64,000 nt of DNA from positions 1,842,001 through 1,906,000 of the forward strand of contig NZ_CP064689.1 in the NCBI RefSeq assembly GCF_023100945.1. The letters run 5' to 3'. The notes under the pieces are model-generated. The model did no database searches. It saw only the letters and a list, made by a program, of their open reading frames with translations, and had not been told where the DNA came from. Shown piece by piece: positions 1-7,300 of the stretch (position 1 is its first letter; every line of letters starts with the position of its first letter). The translations under genes were made by a program, and so were the position numbers. This DNA is from Bradyrhizobium sp. 200 (GTDB lineage Bacteria > Pseudomonadota > Alphaproteobacteria > Rhizobiales > Xanthobacteraceae).

Positions 1-324
1 GTGATGGCGCAATATGTCGTCACTGCGGTGCCGAACCCGGAAAAGGCGCTCGACGAATTCGCCCGTGTGCTGCGGCCCGGCGGCGAACTCATCATCCTGA
101 CCCGCGTCAGCGCCGATGCCGGCATGCGCCGCTTCATCGAGCAGCGCCTGCAGCCGGTGGTGCGTCCGCTCGGCTTCCGTACCGCCGAGTTCGCCTGGTC
201 GCGTTATGCGCAATGGCTGGCGGGCGCGCACGGCATCGAGCTGGCGGAGCGCCGCCTGGTGCCGCCGCTCGGCCACTTCTCCCTGGTACGCTTCCGCAAG
301 GTCGATGTAGCCGCGGCTGCGTAG
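1..324 (+). CDS. pmtA: Phosphatidylethanolamine N-methyltransferase, C-terminal part (5' end outside window)
   Basis: The reading frame is open from base 1, so the gene begins before the window; 107 residues are visible. The segment LDEFARVLRPGGELIIL is the beta-strand after the SAM-binding core found in class I SAM methyltransferases. The remaining C-terminus, with a GLRYAQWL-like stretch and the ending PLGHFSLVRFRKV, looks like rhizobial PmtA, which methylates phosphatidylethanolamine stepwise to phosphatidylcholine at the inner membrane. The nearby psd gene, which makes phosphatidylethanolamine, fits this role. The name rests on the C-terminal third only; another lipid or quinone methyltransferase is possible. 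Confidence 0.65.
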   Translation: MMAQYVVTAVPNPEKALDEFARVLRPGGELIILTRVSADAGMRRFIEQRLQPVVRPLGFRTAEFAWSRYAQWLAGAHGIELAERRLVPPLGHFSLVRFRKVDVAAAA

Positions 325-446
325 CACGCAGCCTTTGACATTGCGTCATCGCGTCGCTGCAAGCCGTCACATGTCAACATCATGATGTCACATGCCGGAC
401 ATCGAATCCCGATAAACACAAACACGAAAGAATTTGGGGGTATAGA

Positions 447-1064
447 ATGATCAAGAACTTCCTGCAGGAACTGCGAACCCAGCGCTGGGACGACCATCGC
501 TACTATCACCACAGCCGTATTAACCAATCGCTGCACTTCGTCAGCGCCGCGAGTTTCCTGTTCGCCTATGCGATGCTGTTCTTCGATCCCGTGGTGTCGG
601 CGCTGGTCGGCTGGCTGGTGTCGATGACGACGCGTCAGGCCGGCCACTTCTTCTTCGAGCCGCGCGGCTACGACCACGTCAACCAGGCGACCCACGAGCA
701 CAAGGAAGAGATCAAGGTCGGCTACAACCTGCAGCGCAAGATCGTGCTGATGACGATCTGGGCGCTGTCGCCGCTGGTCCTGTATCTCGATCCGACGCTG
801 TTCGGATTGTTCGAGCCCTGGACCTCGACGGCTGACTTCATGCGCCAGGTTGCCAAGGTCTGGCTGGCGGTCGGCATCGGCGGGCTGCTGTTCCGCACCG
901 TCCATCTGTTCTTCATCCGCGACGTCGAGACCGGTTTGGTCTGGATGACGAAGATCCTGACCGACCCCTTCAGCGATCTCAAACTGTACTACAAGGCGCC
1001 GTTGGCGCTGATGAAGGGCGAACTAATCGACCCGGGCCTCGAGAAGCACGTCAAGCACGCGTGA
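447..1064 (+). CDS. Conserved membrane protein, possibly Mpo1/DUF962-like
   Basis: This gene encodes 205 residues with about four hydrophobic segments (near residues 30-50, 50-65, 95-115 and 135-155). The N-terminal part has a histidine- and tyrosine-rich stretch (DDHRYYHHSRINQSLHF), followed by GHFFFEP. The N-x3-H and GHxxFE pattern recalls the DUF962/Mpo1-like family (yeast Mpo1 is an iron-dependent 2-hydroxy fatty acid dioxygenase). That assignment is tentative because the spacing was not aligned. The start follows GGGGG at 436-440 within TTTGGGGGTATAGAATG. It stands alone between pmtA and a pair of palindromic repeats. A lipid-related role would suit its neighbours but is inference. Confidence 0.6.
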   Translation: MIKNFLQELRTQRWDDHRYYHHSRINQSLHFVSAASFLFAYAMLFFDPVVSALVGWLVSMTTRQAGHFFFEPRGYDHVNQATHEHKEEIKVGYNLQRKIVLMTIWALSPLVLYLDPTLFGLFEPWTSTADFMRQVAKVWLAVGIGGLLFRTVHLFFIRDVETGLVWMTKILTDPFSDLKLYYKAPLALMKGELIDPGLEKHVKHA

Positions 1065-1082
1065 GTGTTGGGTTACGGAAGA

Positions 1083-1185
1083 CGTCATGCCCGGGCTTTG
1101 TCCCGGGCATTCACGTTCTTGGACGTCAGCAATAAGTGATGCCGGTAGAAAGACGTGGGTGGCCGGGACAAGTCCGGCCATGACG
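1083..1185. repeat. Gene-less palindromic element, same ends as the GIY-YIG element at 56.6 kb
   Basis: A left arm (1083-1120, starting CGTCATGCCCGGGC) and a right arm (1150-1185, ending CCGGCCATGACG) are imperfect inverted repeats of 36-38 bp separated by 29 bp. Each arm is itself a hairpin (CCCGGGC/GTCCCGGG, GGCCGGGACAAGTCCGGCC). The right arm is nearly identical to the right arm of the element at 56634-57008, which carries a GIY-YIG nuclease gene. This copy has no ORF and looks like a non-autonomous version. Confidence 0.85.
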
Positions 1186-1210
1186 AGAGAGAAGAAAGTA
1201 ATTGTGAGGT

Positions 1211-1294
1211 CGTCATTGCGAGCGAAGCGAAGCAATCCACCTATCCGCGCGGGGATAGATGGATTGCTTCGTCGCTTCGCTCCTCGCAATGACG
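1211..1294. repeat. Palindromic intergenic repeat, 'GCGAAGCAATCCA' family, copy 1
   Basis: The element is 84 bp, begins CGTCATTGCGAG and ends CTCGCAATGACG. The inner arms GAAGCAATCCA and TGGATTGCTTC are also inverted. Two more copies lie at 38165-38250 and 51602-51687. It sits 25 bp after the previous repeat and before the 3' end of the aminotransferase gene. Confidence 0.9.
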
Positions 1295-1335
1295 GAGCGG
1301 CCAGCCCGGTTGTGATGATTGTCGAAAGCGCGCCT

Positions 1336-3000
1336 TCAGCGCCCGAACCTCTTGGCAAGCATCTCTTTCAGGATCTGCCGCTTGATGTTCTTGTTGGTCA
1401 GCGAAGCGTCGTGCCACCACCAGCTATCGCGCTTCATCTTCTCGGCGGCGGCGACAAAGCGGTCGGCTACTTCGTTGAAATCCGCGTCCGTGTAGTTGAG
1501 GCTGAAGATCAGCCGGCCGGTTCCGATCCAGCTCAGCGCCAGCCCCTCGGCGCGCAGATAATATTGAAGCATCCAGTTGTAGCGGGACGGCTCGGTATAT
1601 TGCACCATCCAGATCGAGGAGAGGTTGCTGACGCGGACGGGCAAGTCCTGCGCGGCCAGCCGTTCGTTCAATGCGTTGGCGCGCCCATTCCAGGTCTCGT
1701 CGAGTCCCTGGTAGACGTTGTTGAAGTTCGGGCTGGCGAGCCTCGAGAGGAATTCATCCATCGCCGTCATCACGTAAGGGTGCGAATTGAAGGTGCCGCG
1801 GGCGAAGCAGACATCGGCCGGGCGATCGTCGCGGAAGCGCCGCATCAGGTCCTTGGCGCCGCAGACCACGCCGACGGGGAGGCCGCCGGCGAGGCTCTTG
1901 CCGTAGGTCACCATGTCGGCGCGAACGCCGAAATATTCCTGGGCGCCGCCGGCCGCCAGCCGGAAGCCGACGAAGATTTCGTCAAAGATCAGCACGATGC
2001 CGCGTTCGGTGCAGACCTCGCGCAGCTTCTTCAGCCATTCGGTGTACGCCGCGCGGTCGAACGCACCCTTGCGCGAACTGTCGACGAGCGCGGAATCGCC
2101 GGGCGCGTTGGCGTTGGGATGCAGCGCCTGCAGCGGGTTGACCAGCACACAGGCGATGTCCTTGCGCGTGCGCAGCACATGCAGCGTCCGGTCCGACATG
2201 TCGGCCAGCGTATAGGTCTCGTGCGGGGACACCGGGTTGCCGACGCCGGGCTGCACGTCGCCCCACCAGCCGTGATAGGCGCCGGCGAAACGAACCAGAT
2301 GCGTGCGCTTGGTGTGGTAGCGCGCCAGCCGTACCGCCTGCATAACGGCTTCGGTGCCGGACATGTGGAACGAGACTTCGTCGAGTCCGGAAATCTCGCA
2401 CAGCCGCCGCACATTGTCGTTGATCACGGGATGATAAGGGCCGAGCACCGGACCGAGCGCATGGGCGCGCTTCTCACCCTCGGTGATGCACTCCTTGTAG
2501 AAGTCATTTCCAAAAATGTTGACGCCGTAGGAGCCGGTCAGATCGTAGGACACATTGCCGTCGACATCGGTGACGGTGACGCCGGCGGAGGACTGCATGA
2601 AGGCGCCGGTGCCGAGATTCTCACGCACCAGCCGGCTGTACTGGAACGGCACCCGGTAGTTTTCGGTGAACTGCAGGTCGGAGATGTGCGCAGCCGCCTC
2701 GGCCGTCATCTGCCGGCCCTTGGCGTAGCGCTCCTCATAGAGGCAGGCGAGACGGAAGAAGGCGTCCTGACGCTGCATGGCGACGTTGTCGGGCGCGCCG
2801 TCGGAGCAGAAGAAATCGTTGATGTCGAACTCGTAATGCGGCACCAGCCGCGCGACCATTTTGGACATTTTGGAATGTCCGGCCAGCGAGCGGTGCTTGG
2901 CGCGGGACAGCGCCAGCCGCGCCTGCAATTTGGGGAAGACTGCCGCGGCGCCGGCGACCGCAGCGGCGGACAGCGAAAGAATCGGAAGGGACGAATCCAT
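1336..3000 (-). CDS. Class III PLP-dependent aminotransferase, glutamate-1-semialdehyde aminomutase-like
   Basis: This gene encodes 554 residues. Residues from about 110 on form a fold-type I class III aminotransferase: GTEAVMQAVRLAR (cofactor phosphate loop), GAYHGWW, LIFDEIFVGFR (Asp that binds the pyridine nitrogen) and TYGKSLAGGLPVG with the Schiff-base lysine. The closest family I recognise is glutamate-1-semialdehyde 2,1-aminomutase. Those enzymes are usually about 430 residues; here there is an extra N-terminal region with one hydrophobic helix (residues 5-27), suggesting membrane attachment. The start chosen (ATG at 3000) overlaps the divergent psd start by two bases. No clear Shine-Dalgarno is seen; a start at the internal MSKMV is possible. 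Substrate unknown; heme synthesis is not supported by context. Confidence 0.8.
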   Translation of the reverse strand: MDSSLPILSLSAAAVAGAAAVFPKLQARLALSRAKHRSLAGHSKMSKMVARLVPHYEFDINDFFCSDGAPDNVAMQRQDAFFRLACLYEERYAKGRQMTAEAAAHISDLQFTENYRVPFQYSRLVRENLGTGAFMQSSAGVTVTDVDGNVSYDLTGSYGVNIFGNDFYKECITEGEKRAHALGPVLGPYHPVINDNVRRLCEISGLDEVSFHMSGTEAVMQAVRLARYHTKRTHLVRFAGAYHGWWGDVQPGVGNPVSPHETYTLADMSDRTLHVLRTRKDIACVLVNPLQALHPNANAPGDSALVDSSRKGAFDRAAYTEWLKKLREVCTERGIVLIFDEIFVGFRLAAGGAQEYFGVRADMVTYGKSLAGGLPVGVVCGAKDLMRRFRDDRPADVCFARGTFNSHPYVMTAMDEFLSRLASPNFNNVYQGLDETWNGRANALNERLAAQDLPVRVSNLSSIWMVQYTEPSRYNWMLQYYLRAEGLALSWIGTGRLIFSLNYTDADFNEVADRFVAAAEKMKRDSWWWHDASLTNKNIKRQILKEMLAKRFGR

Positions 3001-3898
3001 GCCTGAAGCGCTAGCCAATCCTGCTGACAGATTGATGACAATAAGGGGCCTGATCGCCCGCTTCACCCAGCAGGAGGACCTCAACTTTCTGCTGACCAAC
3101 CGCATCCCGCGGGCGGCGCTGACGCGCTTCATGGGCTGGTTCAGCAAGATCGAGAACCCGTTGGTGCGCGATGCCTCGATCGCCTGCTGGCGGCTGTTTT
3201 CCGATCTCGATCTGTCGGAAGCCAAAAAGACCGAATTCAAAAGCCTGCACGACTGCTTTACGCGCGAGCTGCGTCCCGGTCTGCGCCCGGCCGATCCCGA
3301 TCCTGCCGTTGTGGTCAGTCCTTCCGACGGCATCATCGGCGCTTTCGGCAAGATCGCCGATACCGAGCTGTTCCAGATCAAGGGCGCGCCTTATTCGCTA
3401 TTAGATCTGCTCGGCGATCCCGCGCTGGTCGAGAGCCATCGCAACGGCCGCTTCCTCACGCTGCGGCTGACGTCGAGCATGTACCACCGCTTTCACGCGC
3501 CGTATGACGGCACGATCGAGAAGGTCACGTTCATTCATGGCGACGTCTGGAACGTCAATCCGATCGCGCTGAAGCGGGTCGAGCGGCTGTTCTGCAAGAA
3601 CGAGCGGGCGGTGCTCGAGATGCGGCTGCCGTCAGGCGAAGCGCTGACGCTGGTGCCGGTCGCCGCGATTCTGGTGGCGAGTATCCGGCTGCATTTTCTC
3701 GATCGCACGCTCAATGCGCAGAGCACGGGACCGACCGTATTTCCCTGCGATGCTGACGCCCGCAAGGGCGACGAGCTCGGCTGGTTCGAGCACGGCTCGA
3801 CCATCATCGTGCTGGCGCCGGAACATTTCGAATTCGCTGATAACGTCGTGGAAGGCGGGCGCATCCACGCCGGCGAGCCGCTGCTCCGGAAACCGTAA
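2999..3898 (+). CDS. psd: Phosphatidylserine decarboxylase proenzyme
   Basis: This gene encodes 299 residues. It decarboxylates phosphatidylserine to phosphatidylethanolamine at the inner membrane and is self-cleaved to form a pyruvoyl cofactor. The sequence shows the family landmarks in order: VSPSDGIIGAFGKI, YHRFHAPYDG (the catalytic His region), VNPIALKRVERLFCKNERAV, and the self-cleavage motif GST within WFEHGSTIIVL near residue 265. Its length and motif order match the E. coli Psd type rather than the short PsdA type. PmtA, whose gene lies upstream in the window, would use its product. The start ATG (2999-3001) overlaps the divergent aminotransferase ATG (2998-3000), so both genes must share one promoter region; MTIRG, twelve residues downstream, is an alternative start. 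Confidence 0.92.
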   Translation: MPEALANPADRLMTIRGLIARFTQQEDLNFLLTNRIPRAALTRFMGWFSKIENPLVRDASIACWRLFSDLDLSEAKKTEFKSLHDCFTRELRPGLRPADPDPAVVVSPSDGIIGAFGKIADTELFQIKGAPYSLLDLLGDPALVESHRNGRFLTLRLTSSMYHRFHAPYDGTIEKVTFIHGDVWNVNPIALKRVERLFCKNERAVLEMRLPSGEALTLVPVAAILVASIRLHFLDRTLNAQSTGPTVFPCDADARKGDELGWFEHGSTIIVLAPEHFEFADNVVEGGRIHAGEPLLRKP

Positions 3899-3971
3899 TT
3901 CCCGATCTCGATTTTGCGGCCGCTTGTCGCTATATGGTCGCGAGATTCGAAATCGGGAAACGGGAAGAAAG

Positions 3972-4736
3972 ATGGCGCGAGCGCCTGTGCTGGCGGCGGG
4001 AGGCATTGTGCTGCGGCCGGCGGAAACGCCGCTGGTCGCCGTGGTGCGCCTGCGCAAGCGCAATGAATGGGTGTTGCCCAAGGGGAAGCTCGACGACGGC
4101 GAGACGCCGCGCGCGGCTGCCGAACGCGAAGTGATGGAAGAAACCGGACACGATGTTTCCGTGCACGAATTTCTGGGCACGCTGGTCTATGAGTCCCGCG
4201 GCGGTTCCAAGGTCGTGCACTACTGGCGGATGGAAGCGCGCGGTGATGCGGTCTACGAGCTGATGCGGGACGTGAGGGCCGTGGATTGGCTGCCGCTTGC
4301 GGACGCCGTCGACCGGCTCTCGCGTGGCTATGAGCGTGCATTTCTTGAAAATGTAGGTCCGATTGCGCTGGCCGCGGCCGCGCACGCCGCGCCTGCCCGG
4401 AAAGCGCGGGCCAAGCCACCGGCACCGGAAAAGCGCCGCACGCGGCGGACCGGCGAGACCGCGCCTCCAGCCGTCGCGCCCATGCCTGCGCCGCCGCAAG
4501 CCGATCAACCGCAAGCCGATCAACCCTCGCTGCCGGTTGCGCAGGATGATGACGTGACGGTGATGATCGATGCGACCGCCGCTGCAACCGTGGTTGAAGC
4601 CGATCCTGCCGTCTCGCCGTCATTTGCGCCGGAGATAGAGCCGGTAGTCGTCGATGCGGTCGAGCTGCGAACGCGACAGCAGCCGCCCAAAAATCTGCTT
4701 CAGCGCGTGCGGGACTGGTTCCGGCGCGCGGCCTGA
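3972..4736 (+). CDS. Nudix hydrolase with long proline/alanine-rich C-terminal tail
   Basis: This gene encodes 254 residues. The first 135 form a Nudix domain. The Nudix box is present as GKLDDGETPRAAAERE followed by VMEETGH, giving G-x5-E-x7-REVxEE; the last hydrophobic position is His. The closest types are diadenosine polyphosphate or diphosphoinositol polyphosphate hydrolases (LPKGKLDDGE). The remaining 120 residues are low-complexity, Ala/Pro rich, with the direct repeat PQADQPQADQP, and end in a basic amphipathic segment (LLQRVRDWFRRAA) that could touch the membrane. The start has a strong Shine-Dalgarno (GGGAAGAAAG, 3962-3971). It is convergent with the FecR gene, with only 16 bp between stops. 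Substrate not determinable here. Confidence 0.85.
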   Translation: MARAPVLAAGGIVLRPAETPLVAVVRLRKRNEWVLPKGKLDDGETPRAAAEREVMEETGHDVSVHEFLGTLVYESRGGSKVVHYWRMEARGDAVYELMRDVRAVDWLPLADAVDRLSRGYERAFLENVGPIALAAAAHAAPARKARAKPPAPEKRRTRRTGETAPPAVAPMPAPPQADQPQADQPSLPVAQDDDVTVMIDATAAATVVEADPAVSPSFAPEIEPVVVDAVELRTRQQPPKNLLQRVRDWFRRAA

Positions 4737-4752
4737 TCCCAGCTTCTGCGCG

Positions 4753-6027
4753 CTACCGCAATTCCTTCGGCAGCGGCCTGCCCCGTTGCGGCGCGACCCG
4801 CCTCGGCGCCGGCGATCCCGGACGTTGCACGGCAGGCGCACCCTGGACGCCGGGCGGCCGTTGCAATCCGGGTACGCCGTGCCTGTTCGGTAGTCCGGGC
4901 CGACCCTGCGGCGCGCCCGGTTGCGCCGGCACTGCGGGCTGCCCGGCCCGCGGTGGCACGCCGGGTTGGTTGGGTGAGCCGGGTTGCTGTTGACCGGGCC
5001 GGTTCAACTGACCGGGCTGTTGTCCGGGACGGTTGAACTGACCGGGCGGTTGTCCCGGGCGGTTCGGTGCGCTCGGCAGTGGCGGCTGACCGGGTTGTCC
5101 GGGCAGACCGTTCTGCCGCCGCTGGCCGGGCTGGAATTGCCGGATCGGCCGGTTCGGATTGACGAAGGTGGGATTGGCGCGGCGGAATTCGCGCTGCTGG
5201 AACACGACCTGCCGGCCGAAATTCTGCGTCGAGTGAAGCTCACGCAAAAAGCCCTGGTCGCGCAGCATCACCGCTTGCGGAATAGCCAGCGGCACCGCGG
5301 CGAAGCGCACGCCGCCGGTGCCCGGCCGGATCGTGAAGCCGCTCGCGCCCTGCGTCAGAAAGCCGAGCCGCGCGCCGGCGCGGTCGTTGACCTCGATGCG
5401 GCCGACCCGCCCATCAGCGTCGGGATAAAGCTTGACCGCGACATTGCGCGGATTGTTGGCGGCGGCGCCCTCCGGCACCTCAACGAGGCCGGTGGTGCCG
5501 CGAATGCCGAGCGTCGCCGTCGGCGTCGTGATCTTCATGTCACCGGTCTTGGCAACCGAAGCGGCGACAAAGGCCGCGGTACCCTTGGCGACGTCGAAGA
5601 TCGCCGCGTTGTTCTTGCCGCCGTCCTCATAGACATAATTGTCGATGGTGATTTTTGTGCTGGCCTTGAGATTGAAGGTGGTGTTGTCGATGAAGGTGAT
5701 GCCGAGAGCGGCATTGGCTGCGGTCTGCACGATGTCGTTGAGATAGATGTCGTCCTTGACCTTGAGCGGCGCGGTCTTGTCGTTGCGGATCACGCTGGCG
5801 CTGCCGGTCACGGCCGCGACGTTGCCGATCGGCTCTTCGGGCGCTTGCGCGTCCGCGGCGGGCGTGGTCGCGTCAGGCGTCGATGTCGCCGGTGCGGCGG
5901 GCTGCGAAGGATCGGTCTGCGCCTGCGCCAGTTGCGTCAGCCCGGACGAGCCTGCGAAAACTTCCGTCGCGCCGATCGTCGTGCCGCAGGCCAGCAGCGC
6001 AAGCGCAAAGGAAAGTTGGCGCGACAT
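4753..6027 (-). CDS. Secreted FecR-domain protein with Pro/Gly/Gln-rich tail
   Basis: This gene encodes 424 residues. A signal peptide (about residues 1-25, ending VFAG) is followed by a Pro/Ala/Thr linker. Next comes a FecR-type beta domain (about 65-225) with GSASVIRNDKTAPLKVKDDIYLNDIVQT, FIDNTTFNLK and TPTATLGIRGTTG, the usual FecR core. From about residue 285 the protein is a low-complexity Pro/Gly/Gln/Asn/Arg tail with repeated units such as NRPGQQPGQL and GQPGQPP. It has no TM anchor or anti-sigma N-terminus, so it is not a classic FecR sensor. Stand-alone exported FecR-domain proteins of this kind are common in Bradyrhizobium and have no fixed function. The repeats make slippage and length variation likely. 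Confidence 0.85.
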   Translation of the reverse strand: MSRQLSFALALLACGTTIGATEVFAGSSGLTQLAQAQTDPSQPAAPATSTPDATTPAADAQAPEEPIGNVAAVTGSASVIRNDKTAPLKVKDDIYLNDIVQTAANAALGITFIDNTTFNLKASTKITIDNYVYEDGGKNNAAIFDVAKGTAAFVAASVAKTGDMKITTPTATLGIRGTTGLVEVPEGAAANNPRNVAVKLYPDADGRVGRIEVNDRAGARLGFLTQGASGFTIRPGTGGVRFAAVPLAIPQAVMLRDQGFLRELHSTQNFGRQVVFQQREFRRANPTFVNPNRPIRQFQPGQRRQNGLPGQPGQPPLPSAPNRPGQPPGQFNRPGQQPGQLNRPGQQQPGSPNQPGVPPRAGQPAVPAQPGAPQGRPGLPNRHGVPGLQRPPGVQGAPAVQRPGSPAPRRVAPQRGRPLPKELR

Positions 6028-6414
6028 CGGGAATTTCCGTTTACGGGGGCAGGCAGAAGGCGGGGCGCTGATTTCAGCGCCGTCAGCCTGAATGCGGGAT
6101 GAACGCCGCGCCTGTCGTCACGGGAGGCCGAAACGCCAAACGCCACGTCCGCGATGTCAGGACATGGCGCTGTGACTTGCCGCGGGCGCGCAGTTCACCG
6201 GCGTGGCGGTGGCTGGCGGCACGCGATTTTGTCGTCGCTGCGGGAAAGTGTTTCGTCGCAGGAGGATTTGTTTCGTCGCGGGAGCGGCAGGAATCGGCTA
6301 TAATCTGATTCTGGCGCGGTCCACGCCTCCCCCCTCCATCGGGAAAGCATCATTCGTGCGGGGCCACTTCGATCATCGAACCAACTGTTCGAGCACCAAG
6401 CATAAGGAGGGGTT
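6028..6414. other. Intergenic region upstream of the DnaB-like gene
   Basis: No protein gene is convincing in these 387 bases. They contain a perfect TATAAT hexamer at 6299-6304 without a well-spaced -35. There is also a short direct repeat of the form TTTCGTCGC(A/G)GGAG at about 6251-6264 and 6271-6284. It is the likely promoter and leader region for the gene at 6446 and for the divergent FecR gene. Confidence 0.4.
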
Positions 6415-6483
6415 GTGACAATTGCTCGCAATAGGAGGTTCTTCGATGAAGCTGTCTGCGCCCCTCTATCACTTGAAGCGTAA
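6415..6483 (+). CDS. Possible 22-aa leader ORF overlapping the DnaB-like gene
   Basis: A GTG at 6415 follows a strong Shine-Dalgarno (AAGGAGGGG, 6404-6412) and opens a 22-codon frame. It runs through the Shine-Dalgarno and start of the next gene and ends inside it at 6483. The arrangement is what translational coupling or a leader peptide would look like. The peptide (starting MTIARNRRFF) has no recognisable similarity. The evidence is only the ribosome-binding site and overlap, so it may be untranslated. Confidence 0.3.
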   Translation: MTIARNRRFFDEAVCAPLSLEA

Positions 6484-7159
6484 GGCCAAACTTCTATCCC
6501 GTGCAGAAAATATCCCGCTGCACGAGGCGCTCGACCGTGTTGCCAGGCAAGAAGGCTTTAGCGGCTGGAGTTTGCTTGCGGCCAAAGTGATCGCAACCGC
6601 GCCCGCTGAAAAACTGTTTGCGCGGCTGGTTCCTGGCGACCTGGTGCTGGTGGGTGCGCGCCCGGGCCAGGGCAAAACCCTGATGAGCCTCGAACTCGCC
6701 GTGCAGGCCATGAAGTCCGGCAGTCGAGGCGTATTCTTCACGCTGGAGTACACCGAGAAGGATATGCTGGATCGTTTCCGGGTCATCGGCGTCGAGCGGG
6801 AGGCTTTTGCCGGTCTGTTTGAATTCGACAGCTCCGACGAGGTGAGTTCGGATTACATCGTCAAGCGGCTGGCAGGCGCGCCTCGCGGCACCCTGGTGGT
6901 CGTGGACTATCTGCAACTGCTCGACCAGAAGCGTGAGAATCCGGAATTGATGGTTCAGGTTCGCACGCTGCAGTCGTTCGCACGCGATCGAGGGCTGATC
7001 TTCGTCTTCATTTCCCAGATCGATCGCTCGTACGACCCGTCGATCAAACCGTGCCCCGATCTGGAAGATGTCAGATTGCCGAATCCGCTGGATCTGAGCC
7101 TCTTCACCAAGACCTGTTTCCTGAACAACGGTGAGGTTCGGTTCCGGGCGGCAAGCTAG
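6446..7159 (+). CDS. Small DnaB/RecA-fold ATPase
   Basis: This gene encodes 237 residues. The protein has an N-terminal helical segment of about 60 residues (KRKAKLLSRAENIPLHEALDRVA). A RecA-type core follows, with Walker A GARPGQGKT (near residue 71), FFTLEYTEKDM and Walker B LVVVDYLQLLD, which is also the DnaB motif. VFISQIDRS, near residue 190, matches the DnaB sensor strand. DnaB proteins are about 450-500 residues; this one lacks the N-terminal DnaG-binding domain and resembles only the C-terminal helicase core. It is not the replicative helicase. The start ATG follows AGGAGG (6433-6438). It ends facing the lipid operon across a terminator. Function unknown; a DNA-dependent ATPase or phage-derived role is conceivable. 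Confidence 0.75.
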   Translation: MKLSAPLYHLKRKAKLLSRAENIPLHEALDRVARQEGFSGWSLLAAKVIATAPAEKLFARLVPGDLVLVGARPGQGKTLMSLELAVQAMKSGSRGVFFTLEYTEKDMLDRFRVIGVEREAFAGLFEFDSSDEVSSDYIVKRLAGAPRGTLVVVDYLQLLDQKRENPELMVQVRTLQSFARDRGLIFVFISQIDRSYDPSIKPCPDLEDVRLPNPLDLSLFTKTCFLNNGEVRFRAAS

Positions 7160-7262
7160 GCCGTGGGTTTTCGGGCCAAAGCGGACTTCGCCTGCAGCCT
7201 GGGGGCAAGCACCCTGTAGCGAATGACCCAGAACGGACCTGTGCCAATCGGCGCCAACCAAA

Positions 7263-7282
7263 AGCCCGCAGCGATGCGGGCT
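7263..7282. terminator. Terminator hairpin between convergent genes
   Basis: AGCCCGCA-GCGA-TGCGGGCT forms a perfect 8-bp stem. On the minus strand it is followed by TTTT (downstream of the cdsA-like gene). On the plus strand it is followed by a T-rich stretch after about 15 bases. It separates the DnaB-like gene from the lipid operon. Confidence 0.75.
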
Positions 7283-7300
7283 CGTCGTTTGCCGTTTTTG

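Noticed and set aside
1083..1294. Adjacent palindromes considered as a CRISPR array or paired terminators
   Set aside because: The two repeats belong to different families, there are no spacers or third copy, and similar units recur singly elsewhere.
1087..3006. 639-codon open frame on the plus strand
   Set aside because: It is antisense to the aminotransferase, has Ala/Gly/Arg-biased composition and contains palindromic repeats translated in frame; it is a product of GC3 bias.
3899..3959. Inverted TTCCCGAT/ATCGGGAA between psd and the Nudix gene as a terminator
   Set aside because: Arms are 8 bp and about 45 bases apart with no T-run; too weak to call.
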